Shown here: piece by piece, positions 26,940 through 34,511 of the stretch
Position numbering within the stretch: the first letter of the stretch is position 1
Layout of the letters: every line of letters begins with the position of its first letter
NCBI GenBank assembly: GCA_944358435.1
Contig: CALVRD010000008.1
Coordinates: 1 to 36,004, forward strand
Direction: 5' to 3'
Length of the DNA: 36,004 nt
Source: an uncultured Bacilli bacterium
GTDB taxonomy: Bacteria > Bacillota_I > Bacilli_A > RF39 > UBA660
Notes under the pieces: model-generated
Told to the model about the DNA's origin: nothing
Database searches by the model: none
Seen by the model: the letters and a program-made list of their open reading frames with translations, nothing else
Program-made: the position numbers and the translations under genes

Positions 26940-27384
26940 AACGATTTTTTCTGTTTCTCATAATGAGGTCTAACCTAGATGCCCTAGATACCTGATTTTC
27001 TACTGTTCTAAATGAACATGGAACTATAATTTCTTTATTATTATCAAAAATAATTTTTGTATTACATGCATCAATCTTTTCAAAATTTTTTACTCTTTTT
27101 AAAGATATCCAAATACAATCATCTGAAAGTGGCGAAGTTGTTGGAAATACAATTAAATTATCTGTATCTTCAACAATTATTGGAACTTTATATTCAGCTC
27201 CTAAAATATCTCTAGCACTATCTTTTCTACCATTATAAGTACTTCCAAAATATCTACAACTACTTTCCATAATTTCAAAAGGTGTTTGATCAATAATATA
27301 TCGATCCTCATCTTCATAAACTAAGCTATTTTCTTTTTCATTTGGAACTATAGCTAAAGTTCCTTTATTAATTTCATATTTCAT
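26938..27384 (-). CDS. comK: ComK-family competence transcription factor
   Basis: ComK is the master activator of natural transformation genes in Bacillus. It binds AT-rich K-boxes. Clear family landmarks over the 148 residues: INKGTLAIVP, PFEIMESSCRYFGSTYNGRKDS (cited in part), VPIIVED, LIVFPTTSPLSDDCIWIS and SFRTVENQVSRASRL. The start at 27384 has GGGGGA at 9 bases. Compared with Bacillus ComK (192 residues) it stops right after the VENQVxRxxxL region. It lacks the tail with the FMLYPK motif that MecA uses for degradation. It lies between dnaN and recF where Bacillus has the S4-domain gene yaaA. It sits between two terminators and so forms its own unit. Confidence 0.9.
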   Translation of the reverse strand: MKYEINKGTLAIVPNEKENSLVYEDEDRYIIDQTPFEIMESSCRYFGSTYNGRKDSARDILGAEYKVPIIVEDTDNLIVFPTTSPLSDDCIWISLKRVKNFEKIDACNTKIIFDNNKEIIVPCSFRTVENQVSRASRLDLIMRNRKNR

Positions 27385-27530
27385 ATAAATAATTCCCCCT
27401 AAATGAAAACTCTTTCCGTTCTCATGAAAAAAATATATCAAATAATGCTGTCACAATTTGTCCAAAAATGTAACAATATTATTTTCTATTAATATTATTA
27501 GCAATATTTGTAATCTTTCCCTATTATTTC

Positions 27531-27559
27531 AAAAAAAAAGAAGATATTTTCTATCTTCT
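27531..27559 (-). terminator. Terminator of dnaA-dnaN
   Basis: On the minus strand AGAAGATA-GAAAA-TATCTTCT is followed by eight or nine T and overlaps the dnaN stop. It is the strongest terminator on this strand. Confidence 0.85.
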
Positions 27560-28685
27560 AATAAGTTCTAATTGGTAATACCAATTGAGTTAATGTTTCA
27601 TCCTCTGTAGACTTAATTAAAATTGGCTTAATTTCTCCTACAAAATGAATATTCACAGTTTCTGTGGAAAAACTTTTTAAAGCTTCCATCATATATTTAG
27701 CACTAAAGGAAATTTTAATATTTTCACTATTATTTTTAGTAATTTTCATTTTTTCTTCTACTCTACCAATTTCAGCAGAACTACTTCTAAGTATTAAAAT
27801 ATCCTCATCAGTTTCCAATGTAACAATATTCTTTTCTTTATCACTAGTTAAAATACTAACACGATCAATAACATCATAAAAATCATTTAAGTTAGTACTT
27901 ACAATTAAGAATGAATCATCTGGTAATAAATTAGATGTATTTGGATAAGTACCATTAATTAATCTAGACTCAAACTTCAAATTTCCAGTCTTAAATAAAA
28001 TCTTATTACTAAAAATATGAAGTTCCACAATATCATCATCATCTCCTAAAATCTTAGAAAATTCAACAATATTATGACTAGGTACAACAATATTATAATT
28101 ATCTTCACTAACCTTATCCAATTTAATAACTTTTCTCGCAAGACGATATGAATCAGTAGAATTACATTCAAGCATATCACCTACAATATTAAGATTAATA
28201 CCAGTTAAAACCGGCTTACTTTCTTCGTTAGATGAAGCAAAAGCAGTTTGATTAACAATACTCTTAAATACTCCTGCTTTAATATTAACTTTTTTCTTAC
28301 TTTCTTCTAATCCAATATTTGGATATTCACTTTCACTAATTCCATTTAAATTAAATTCACTATTTTCTGTATAAATAAGAATCTTTAATTCATCAATAAC
28401 TTCAATATTAATATATTTATCAGGTAACTTTCTAACAATATCTAAAATATATTTTCCTTGAATAATAATACTTCCTTCATTTTCTACATTAAAATCATCT
28501 TCATTAACACTTTCAATACTAGTTTGAATTGTAATATCATTATCACTAGCAGTCAAAGTTAACTTTTTCTTTTTTAATTCAAATTTTATACCAGCAAGTA
28601 CTGGAATTAAATTCTTAGTAGAAATAGCCTTTGATACTTTATTTAAAGCATCTAATAATAAATCTTTTTTTATTGTAAATTTCAT
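27558..28685 (-). CDS. dnaN: DNA polymerase III beta sliding clamp
   Basis: Ring clamp that tethers polymerase to DNA. 375 residues. MKFTIKKDLLLDALNKVSKA, IPVLAGIKFEL, LTASDNDITIQTSI, ATDSYRLA-type region here as NSTDSYRLARK, and the C-terminal VLPIRTY that fits the usual peptide-binding end (LPIR-Y/T). Length is normal. It follows dnaA by 132 bases containing two DnaA boxes. It stops with TAG. Confidence 0.97.
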   Translation of the reverse strand: MKFTIKKDLLLDALNKVSKAISTKNLIPVLAGIKFELKKKKLTLTASDNDITIQTSIESVNEDDFNVENEGSIIIQGKYILDIVRKLPDKYINIEVIDELKILIYTENSEFNLNGISESEYPNIGLEESKKKVNIKAGVFKSIVNQTAFASSNEESKPVLTGINLNIVGDMLECNSTDSYRLARKVIKLDKVSEDNYNIVVPSHNIVEFSKILGDDDDIVELHIFSNKILFKTGNLKFESRLINGTYPNTSNLLPDDSFLIVSTNLNDFYDVIDRVSILTSDKEKNIVTLETDEDILILRSSSAEIGRVEEKMKITKNNSENIKISFSAKYMMEALKSFSTETVNIHFVGEIKPILIKSTEDETLTQLVLPIRTY

Positions 28686-28817
28686 AATTATTTCCTTCTT
28701 TCTTTTAAACTATTATTATTATTGCTGTGGAAAAAGTTGAAAACTATCTTTTTCCTTTATTATCTAAAGATTTAACTAACTTTTTTCTGTGGAAAACTTT
28801 TGAATTAACTAAGACTT
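28686..28817. other. dnaA-dnaN spacer with DnaA boxes (second half of oriC)
   Basis: Two DnaA boxes TTTTCCACA read on the minus strand (28734-28726 and 28796-28788), 54 bases apart. Next to the first, on its dnaN side, is an AT-only triplet run (28711-28723). This spacer corresponds to the unwinding half of the two-part Bacillus origin. The exact unwinding site cannot be fixed by eye. Confidence 0.55.
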
Positions 28818-30185
28818 TTACACAACCCCTATATCTTTCTTTAATTTTTCAATAATATTAGCTAAATCTTTATTAACCTTTATTTCATTTTCTATTTTTT
28901 CCACTGAGTGCATTACAGTAGAATGGTCTTTTCCACCAAACTCTGTTCCTATCTTAGGAAAAGACTCACTTGTCATCTCTCTGCAAAGATACATTGCTAT
29001 CTGTCTTGGAAAAGAAATATTAGAGCTCCGTTTTTTACTTCTTATGTCTTCAACGGATATTTGAAAATATTCTGATACAATTTTTTGTATCCTATGAATA
29101 TCATTTTTCTCGCCCATTCCTTTACTGATAAAGTCTTTTAATGCTTCAATTGCTAAGTCTAATGTTATATCAGCCCCACTCATTATAGCTGAATATGCAA
29201 TCAATCTTGTTATAGATCCTTCCAATTGCCTTACATCAGTTCCTATATTAGAGGCAATATATTCAACAACATCTTCTGGAATTTCCTTTTCAAAATTACC
29301 AGCAATAATTTTTTTCTTAAGTATTTCAGTTCTTAATGCAAAATCAGGTGGAAAAATATTTACTGTTAATCCCCAACAAAAACGAGTTCGAAGTCTATCC
29401 TCTAATAATTTTAAATCATCTGGTGATCTATCAGAAGATATAATAATCTGTTTACTATCATTATATAAATTATTAAAGGTGTGAAAAAACTCTTTTTGTG
29501 TTCCAGTAGCTCCTCCTAAAAATTGAATATCATCAATTATTAAAACATCAATATTTCTATATTTATTCTTAAAAAAGTTAATGTAATTAAAGTTAGTCTC
29601 ACTTTCATCTTTCTTTTTTAAACTTATAAAATCTTGTATGAACTGGTCACTAGTAACATATAATACCTTTTTATCACTATTTTCTATTATATAGTTACCA
29701 ATTGCGTGCATTAAATGTGTCTTACCTAGCCCACTATTTCCATATATAAACAAGGGATTATACATTCTACCAGGATTTTCAGCTACTGATAAAGCAGCAG
29801 CCTGGGCAAATTTATTACTATTACCAACTATAAAGTTATCAAATGTATAACTACTCTTTAAATTAGAATGTATCTTATTATCATTACTTATGTTAATATT
29901 TTCTTCAAATTCGCTTCTTTTAGGAACAATATCTTCGATTTCTTCCTTTAATAATAAAACCAATTCTAAATTACTATTTGTTATTTCATTTAATGTTTTA
30001 GTAATTAATTCTGAATAATTATCAAGCAAATGTTTTTTATGTATAGGCATTGGAACTATTATATATGCTTTGCTGTCATCTATCTTATGGAGATGAGTAT
30101 CGGCAAACCAAGTATCGAACGATAAAGACGTTAATTCTTCTTTTATTTGTTGAAGAAATTTTGACCACAAAACATCAACATTCAT
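28818..30185 (-). CDS. dnaA: Chromosomal replication initiator DnaA
   Basis: AAA+ protein that binds DnaA boxes and opens oriC. 455 residues. Domain I (WSKFLQQIKEEL, FDTWF), Walker A GNSGLGKTHLM (about 150), Walker B IDDIQFL, sensor I SSDRSPDDL, arginine finger DRLRTRF and the domain IV signature GGKDHSTVMHSV. The ATG has GGGGGA 8 bases upstream. It is co-transcribed with dnaN to the terminator at 27531. DnaA boxes on its upstream side suggest autoregulation. Confidence 0.98.
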   Translation of the reverse strand: MNVDVLWSKFLQQIKEELTSLSFDTWFADTHLHKIDDSKAYIIVPMPIHKKHLLDNYSELITKTLNEITNSNLELVLLLKEEIEDIVPKRSEFEENINISNDNKIHSNLKSSYTFDNFIVGNSNKFAQAAALSVAENPGRMYNPLFIYGNSGLGKTHLMHAIGNYIIENSDKKVLYVTSDQFIQDFISLKKKDESETNFNYINFFKNKYRNIDVLIIDDIQFLGGATGTQKEFFHTFNNLYNDSKQIIISSDRSPDDLKLLEDRLRTRFCWGLTVNIFPPDFALRTEILKKKIIAGNFEKEIPEDVVEYIASNIGTDVRQLEGSITRLIAYSAIMSGADITLDLAIEALKDFISKGMGEKNDIHRIQKIVSEYFQISVEDIRSKKRSSNISFPRQIAMYLCREMTSESFPKIGTEFGGKDHSTVMHSVEKIENEIKVNKDLANIIEKLKKDIGVV

Positions 30186-30270
30186 TCAATCATTCCCCCT
30201 CAAGATAAATAAACTACGATTAGTGTACCTTAAATTGTGAAAAAAAGAAACCATTTTTTTTGATAAAATT

Positions 30271-30402
30271 TAATCCACACACAATCCACAATATTTTCCA
30301 CAACTAAACTTATTGATAATAAAAGAAATAAAGAGTTTTCCACATTTTCCACAATTTTTTATTTCACAAGTTAATAAAAATATTCCACAGTATTGTGGAT
30401 AT
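30271..30402. other. oriC: oriC DnaA-box cluster upstream of dnaA
   Basis: At least seven boxes in 130 bases: TAATCCACA (30271-30279), CAATCCACA (30282-30290), TTTTCCACA (30294-30302, 30336-30344, 30345-30353), TATTCCACA (30381-30389) and the reverse TGTGGATAT (30394-30402). Six point the same way. With the two boxes after dnaA this is a two-part origin, and divergent gene orientation around 30.3 kb agrees. Confidence 0.8.
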
Positions 30403-30579
30403 TGTGAAAAAATAAAAACCAAACTAAAAATTTTCAACAAATTCTATGTATAAAAATTACAATTTATAAATAAATACTCATCAACTAAAATTTATTAAGC
30501 AAATTTAATTCAAAATAAAAAATGGCTATGTTAATATAACTCATTTTCATCTTCAATTATTTTCAACTAGTTATATTTT

Positions 30580-30681
30580 TATAATTTAAAGCAATTTTCT
30601 TAATCTTTAGATAATTTAAATCACTACCAGGACTATTCAAATTCAACTATTAAAGAACTAGCTTTAATAGTTGTTTTTTTT
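30580..30681 (+). ncRNA. Possible small RNA ending in an orphan terminator
   Basis: A 12-bp perfect stem CAACTATTAAAG / CTTTAATAGTTG with a 6-base loop (30644-30673) is followed by eight T. No gene precedes it. A TATAAT at 30580-30585 with a weak -35 could start a transcript near 30592 of about 90 nt. The terminator is firm; the RNA is a guess. Confidence 0.35.
30644..30681 (+). terminator. Strong orphan terminator in the origin region
   Basis: 12-bp perfect stem, loop AACTAG, then eight T (30674-30681). The reverse strand has no T run, so it works only for plus-strand transcripts. Confidence 0.85.
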
Positions 30682-30947
30682 ACACTTTATATACTTCATT
30701 AACATTCTCACAACTAATATTTAAACTAATTTTAAAATTTTCATTCTATAAGTCTTATATTTTGGTTATAATTTTACCGGCAAAAGTGCAATACATCCAA
30801 AAACAAAAAATATTTCACCAATTATTATAAAAATTACAATAATTAACTTCTTCTACTAAAATATTATACTAAACACATTAAATTAACAATTTTTTCAAAA
30901 ATAAATTACTTAAATTTTAATCTATTATGTTAAAACACAAAAAATAA

Positions 30948-30977
30948 TTGACAAAACACCAAAAATCCTATTATAAT
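30948..30977 (+). promoter_or_regulatory. Promoter of rpmH
   Basis: Perfect -35 TTGACA (30948-30953), an 18-base spacer and perfect -10 TATAAT (30972-30977). Start expected near 30984. It drives rpmH and, by read-through, rnpA-yidC-jag. Confidence 0.9.
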
Positions 30978-31007
30978 AATGGAGATTTATGTCTGGAGGT
31001 GGAAGAA

Positions 31008-31130
31008 ATGAAAAGAACTTATCAACCAAATAATCGCAAGAAAGCAAAAAAATTAGGATTTTTTGCACGCAAGAAAAAAAATATTTTGAATCGTCGTCGT
31101 CGCAAAGGACGTAAAGTTCTTTGCAAATAA
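31008..31130 (+). CDS. rpmH: Ribosomal protein L34
   Basis: Small basic 50S protein buried in 23S rRNA. 40 residues starting MKRTYQPNNRKKAKKLGFFARK and ending RRRRKGRKVLCK (described in parts). Start ATG 31008 has GGAGG at 8 bases; the frame is open further upstream through the promoter, which cannot be coding. Bacterial L34 is usually 44 or more residues. About four are missing between the GFxAR and the RRRRKGR blocks. Confidence 0.97.
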   Translation: MKRTYQPNNRKKAKKLGFFARKKKNILNRRRRKGRKVLCK

Positions 31131-31156
31131 ACCGCTGCCTAAACAGTGGTTTTTTA
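31131..31156 (+). terminator. Terminator/attenuator between rpmH and rnpA
   Basis: ACCGCTG-CCTAAA-CAGTGGT (7 bp with one G-T pair) and six or seven T, directly after the rpmH stop. No promoter is evident before rnpA, so it probably lets a fraction through and lowers rnpA relative to L34. Confidence 0.8.
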
Positions 31157-31184
31157 CTATTAAAAAGAAAATTGGTGAGTTAAT

Positions 31185-31544
31185 ATGAGAAAACTATATA
31201 TAGTAAAAAACTCTAGGGATTTTGAAAAAATTATAAACACTGGAAAAATTCTAAAAAACAAAAGCTATGTAATATATTATATAGAAAACAACCTACCCTA
31301 TAATCGTTATGGAATTTCTGTAGGAAAAAGAATTGGTAATGCTGTTCAAAGAAATAAATATAAACGAAGATTAAGGACAATTATTGATAAAACAAAAAAG
31401 GACTATATAAATACTAAAGATTATATTATAATATTAAGAGGAAGTGCCAAAGATAAAAATTATCAAGAACTAGAAAAGGACTTCTTATCATTAATAGATA
31501 AAATAAAGATAAGAAAGGAAAAATTAAATGAATCATTCAAATAA
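31185..31544 (+). CDS. rnpA: Ribonuclease P protein component
   Basis: Protein cofactor of the tRNA 5'-processing ribozyme. 119 residues: LYIVKNSRDFEKIINTGK, YGISVGKRIGNAVQRNKYKRRLR (key RNR-type block at about 48-66) and the C-terminal helix. Start ATG behind GGTGAG. It overlaps yidC by 17 bases. Confidence 0.96.
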   Translation: MRKLYIVKNSRDFEKIINTGKILKNKSYVIYYIENNLPYNRYGISVGKRIGNAVQRNKYKRRLRTIIDKTKKDYINTKDYIIILRGSAKDKNYQELEKDFLSLIDKIKIRKEKLNESFK

Positions 31545-32478
31545 AAAAAACAAATCTAAAAAATTTAAAATAATAATTGTAGTTTTACTCTTATTATTAA
31601 CAACAGGCTGTACCACAACATTAACAGATAAAAATAATAAACCAGTAAAAAATGAAGTAACCGGTCAAAATCTAACAAAAAATATTATATGTCAGCCTAG
31701 AGACAAAGATACAATTCAAACTTATAAAGACAATGGTGTAAATATTGATAAACTTCCAGAATGTTCGGAATTTAAGATTACATCAGGTAAGTATGAAAGT
31801 TTATGGACCAGCTTTTTCATAAAGCCACTAGCCTTCATCTTACTATTGGTTGGAAAAACAGTTGGTAACTATGCTATTTCTGTTATAATACTAAGTTTAG
31901 TAATTAGACTAATTGCCTACCCTGTGACCAAAAAGACAGCTCTTCAATCAGAACTAATAAAGAAAGCTCAACCAGAGTTAGATAGACTTCAAAAAAAATA
32001 TAAAGATAAAACAGACCAAGAATCAATAATGAAACAAAATCAAGAAATGATGATGATTTATAAAAAATATAATATAAATCCCCTATCTGGTTGTTTATTT
32101 TCATTCTTACAATTACCTTTATTTATAGCTTTCTTTGAAGCAATACAAAGAACTCCGGCTATTTTTGAAGATAAATTCTTATTTTTACAATTAGGAACTA
32201 CTCCAGCAGTTGGAATTAGTACTGCCAATTGGTTTGCCTATTTAATTTTAACAATAATAATTGGAGCATCAACATATTATTCTTTTAAATTAAATTCAAC
32301 TGGTAATATGTCAGATCCGACTATGAAGTATATGCCAATGATGATGACTGCAATGATTTTAATAACAACCATATTTATGCCATCAGGATTAGGAATATAT
32401 TGGATTACTTCAAATTTATTTACTATAGTTCAAAATATATTAGTTAAAAGGAGTAAGGAAGTAAATGGAAAAGCATAG
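31528..32478 (+). CDS. yidC: Membrane protein insertase YidC (SpoIIIJ type)
   Basis: Inserts membrane proteins alone or with Sec. 316 residues. Lipoprotein signal with lipobox LTTGC, C28 being the lipidated Cys. Core helices: the first with GNYAISVIILSLVIRL containing the conserved hydrophilic-groove Arg, a cytoplasmic KKAQPELDRLQKKYKDK hairpin, NPLSGCLFSFLQLPLF, and two later segments with YMPMMM and GLGIYWITSN. A lipoprotein form without a large periplasmic domain is the usual Gram-positive version. It overlaps jag by 14 bases. Confidence 0.96.
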   Translation: MNHSNKKNKSKKFKIIIVVLLLLLTTGCTTTLTDKNNKPVKNEVTGQNLTKNIICQPRDKDTIQTYKDNGVNIDKLPECSEFKITSGKYESLWTSFFIKPLAFILLLVGKTVGNYAISVIILSLVIRLIAYPVTKKTALQSELIKKAQPELDRLQKKYKDKTDQESIMKQNQEMMMIYKKYNINPLSGCLFSFLQLPLFIAFFEAIQRTPAIFEDKFLFLQLGTTPAVGISTANWFAYLILTIIIGASTYYSFKLNSTGNMSDPTMKYMPMMMTAMILITTIFMPSGLGIYWITSNLFTIVQNILVKRSKEVNGKA

Positions 32479-33079
32479 ATACTCAGGTAAAACAAAAGAA
32501 GATGCCATCTCAACCGCAGTAATTGAATTACAAGAAATTGAAAATAATTTAATAATAAAAGAGATATCATCAGAAAAAGGTGGATTATTTAAAAGTCCCA
32601 AAGTTGAAATAGAAGTTATTGAAAGAAGAGATTTAATAAAATATATTAAAGATTATTTAATTAAATTATTAAAAAAGCTTGGATTTACAGCTAATATTGA
32701 AATTAAAAATAAGGAAGAAGTTCCAACATATACTATCTATTCAGATAACGATGCCTTATTAATAGGAAAAAATGGAAAAAATTTAAAGGCCTTATCAATT
32801 ATTACAAGTCAACACATTTTAAAAGAAACTGGAAAAAATTTCAAATTTGCTATTGATATTAACGCCTACAAAGAAAAACATGAAAAATCAATTGAATCAT
32901 TAGCAAAAAGAACAGCTAGAGAAGTAGCTCAAACAAAAATAGCAGCTAAATTAGATTCAATGAATTCATATGAAAGAAGATTAGTTCATAATATACTATC
33001 TAATAATAGAAAAGTTTATACTGAAAGTGAAGGGGAAGAACCAAATCGCTATGTAGTTATAAAACCAAAGGAAGATTAA
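32465..33079 (+). CDS. jag: RNA-binding protein Jag/KhpB (EloR)
   Basis: KH-R3H RNA-binding protein linked in streptococci to cell elongation and division. 204 residues. Jag-N domain (YSGKTKEDAISTAVIELQ ... about 1-50), KH domain with IGKNGKNLKALS (about 97-110) in place of GxxG, and R3H with MNSYERRLVHNIL and YVVIKP. It is coupled to yidC by overlap, the usual spoIIIJ-jag pair. Confidence 0.94.
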   Translation: MEKHRYSGKTKEDAISTAVIELQEIENNLIIKEISSEKGGLFKSPKVEIEVIERRDLIKYIKDYLIKLLKKLGFTANIEIKNKEEVPTYTIYSDNDALLIGKNGKNLKALSIITSQHILKETGKNFKFAIDINAYKEKHEKSIESLAKRTAREVAQTKIAAKLDSMNSYERRLVHNILSNNRKVYTESEGEEPNRYVVIKPKED

Positions 33080-33110
33080 TTCTTCTTTTTTCTTTTCTAT
33101 GTTTAATTTA

Positions 33111-33121
33111 CGTGTTATAAT
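33111..33121 (+). promoter_or_regulatory. Promoter of mnmE-mnmG (extended -10)
   Basis: TGTTATAAT ending at 33121 is an extended -10; the -35 region is poor. A start near 33128 would leave the ATG at 33149 as the first usable codon. Confidence 0.5.
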
Positions 33122-33148
33122 ATGGACAGAAAAAAAGGAGGTACTCTT

Positions 33149-34501
33149 ATGAATGATACAATAGTAGCTATTTCTACAACAATGGGAATAGGAGCAATTT
33201 CAATAGTAAGATTAAGTGGAAAAGAGGCAATTTCTATTGCCAATAAAAGTTTTAAAGAAAAAAATCTTGAGGAAGTAGCAACGCATACAATTCATTATGG
33301 ACATATCTATGATGGAGAAGAACTTATTGATGAGGTACTAGTATCAGTAATGAAGGGACCACGTAGCTTTACCGCTGAAGATATTGTTGAAATTAATTGT
33401 CATGGTGGAATAATTACTACTAATAGAATTCTTGAAACTATGCTAAATTATGGTGCTCGTCTTGCAGAACCAGGTGAATTTACCAAAAGAGCATTTTTAA
33501 ATGGAAGAATAGATTTATTAAAAAGTGAAGCAGTTATGGATTTAATTGAAAGTAAAAGTGATGAAGCTAGAAAAATTGCTTTATCACAGCTAGGAGGAAA
33601 AACTTCCACTTTAATTACAAACTTCCGTAATGCTTTAAAGCAATTATTATCTTCTATTGAAGTAAACATTGACTATCCAGAATATTATGATATAGAAGTA
33701 GTAACGATAGAAAAAGTAAAAGATAAAGTTTCAGAAATGAAGAAAAAGTTACAAAACCTAATAAAAGAATCTGAAAATACTATAACTGTTAAAAATGGTA
33801 TAAAAACTGTAATAGTTGGTAAACCAAATGTTGGAAAGAGTAGTATTTTAAATAAATTATTAGATCAAGAAAAAGCAATTGTAACAGATATTGCCGGTAC
33901 AACTAGAGATACAGTTGAAGGGGAAATATATTTAGATGGTGTACTATTAAATATAATTGATACAGCTGGAATCAGAGAAACTAATGATTTAGTAGAAAAA
34001 ATAGGTGTTGAAAAAAGTCTATCAATGATAGATGAAGCTGATTTAGTAATCGTTGTATTAAATTGTAATGAAAAGCTATCATTAGAAGACAAAGAAATTC
34101 TTGAAAAAACAAAAAATAAAACAAGAATTATTGTTCTTAATAAAAATGATTTATCAAAAAAAATAGATTTGCCTGATGGTTTACTTAATGTAATAGAGAC
34201 AAATACTAATGATTTATTAGGAATTACACCACTAAAGTCTAAAATAAAAGAATTATTTAATTTGGAGAAAATAGCAACTAAAGATTATACTTATCTAACT
34301 AATAGTCGCCAAATTTCTTTAGCAAAGCAAGCCTATAAAAACTTATTAGATGCCCAAGCGGCCATTGATAATAATCAACCTATAGATATGATTGAGATTG
34401 ATTTAAAAGAATGCTTTGATACACTAGGAGAAATAATTGGAGTAACATATAGTGATGAAATAATAGATAACTTATTTGAAAATTTTTGCGTAGGAAAGTA
34501 A
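33149..34501 (+). CDS. mnmE: tRNA modification GTPase MnmE
   Basis: With MnmG it installs the aminomethyl-type group on wobble uridine 34. 450 residues. N-terminal tetrahydrofolate-binding domain, then a G domain with GKPNVGKSS (G1), GTTRDT (G2), DTAG (G3) and NKND (G4), and the C-terminal CVGK whose Cys is the family signature. ATG 33149 has GGAGG at 7 bases; the ATG at 33122 is inside the promoter. The partner mnmG follows 10 bases later. Confidence 0.96.
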   Translation: MNDTIVAISTTMGIGAISIVRLSGKEAISIANKSFKEKNLEEVATHTIHYGHIYDGEELIDEVLVSVMKGPRSFTAEDIVEINCHGGIITTNRILETMLNYGARLAEPGEFTKRAFLNGRIDLLKSEAVMDLIESKSDEARKIALSQLGGKTSTLITNFRNALKQLLSSIEVNIDYPEYYDIEVVTIEKVKDKVSEMKKKLQNLIKESENTITVKNGIKTVIVGKPNVGKSSILNKLLDQEKAIVTDIAGTTRDTVEGEIYLDGVLLNIIDTAGIRETNDLVEKIGVEKSLSMIDEADLVIVVLNCNEKLSLEDKEILEKTKNKTRIIVLNKNDLSKKIDLPDGLLNVIETNTNDLLGITPLKSKIKELFNLEKIATKDYTYLTNSRQISLAKQAYKNLLDAQAAIDNNQPIDMIEIDLKECFDTLGEIIGVTYSDEIIDNLFENFCVGK

Positions 34502-34511
34502 GGGAAAAACA

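Larger units (their letters stand above)
30186..31007. other. dnaA-rpmH intergenic region
   Basis: 822 AT-rich bases without a credible ORF. It holds the DnaA-box cluster (30271-30402), an AT-rich stretch, a strong orphan plus-strand terminator (30644-30681) and the rpmH promoter (30948-30977). I could not define a convincing dnaA promoter. Confidence 0.6.

Noticed and set aside
28711-28734. Triplet run next to a DnaA box as a DnaA-trio unwinding element
   Set aside because: The known motif needs 3'-(G/A)A(T/A) on the strand read away from the box; here the repeats fit only on the other strand, so it is left as an AT-rich run.
30948-31007. Extended L34 reading frame from 30948
   Set aside because: This stretch is the promoter, and L34 homology starts at the ATG with GGAGG at 31008.
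33122-33148. MnmE start at 33122
   Set aside because: It would begin at or before the predicted transcription start, and GGAGG precedes ATG 33149.
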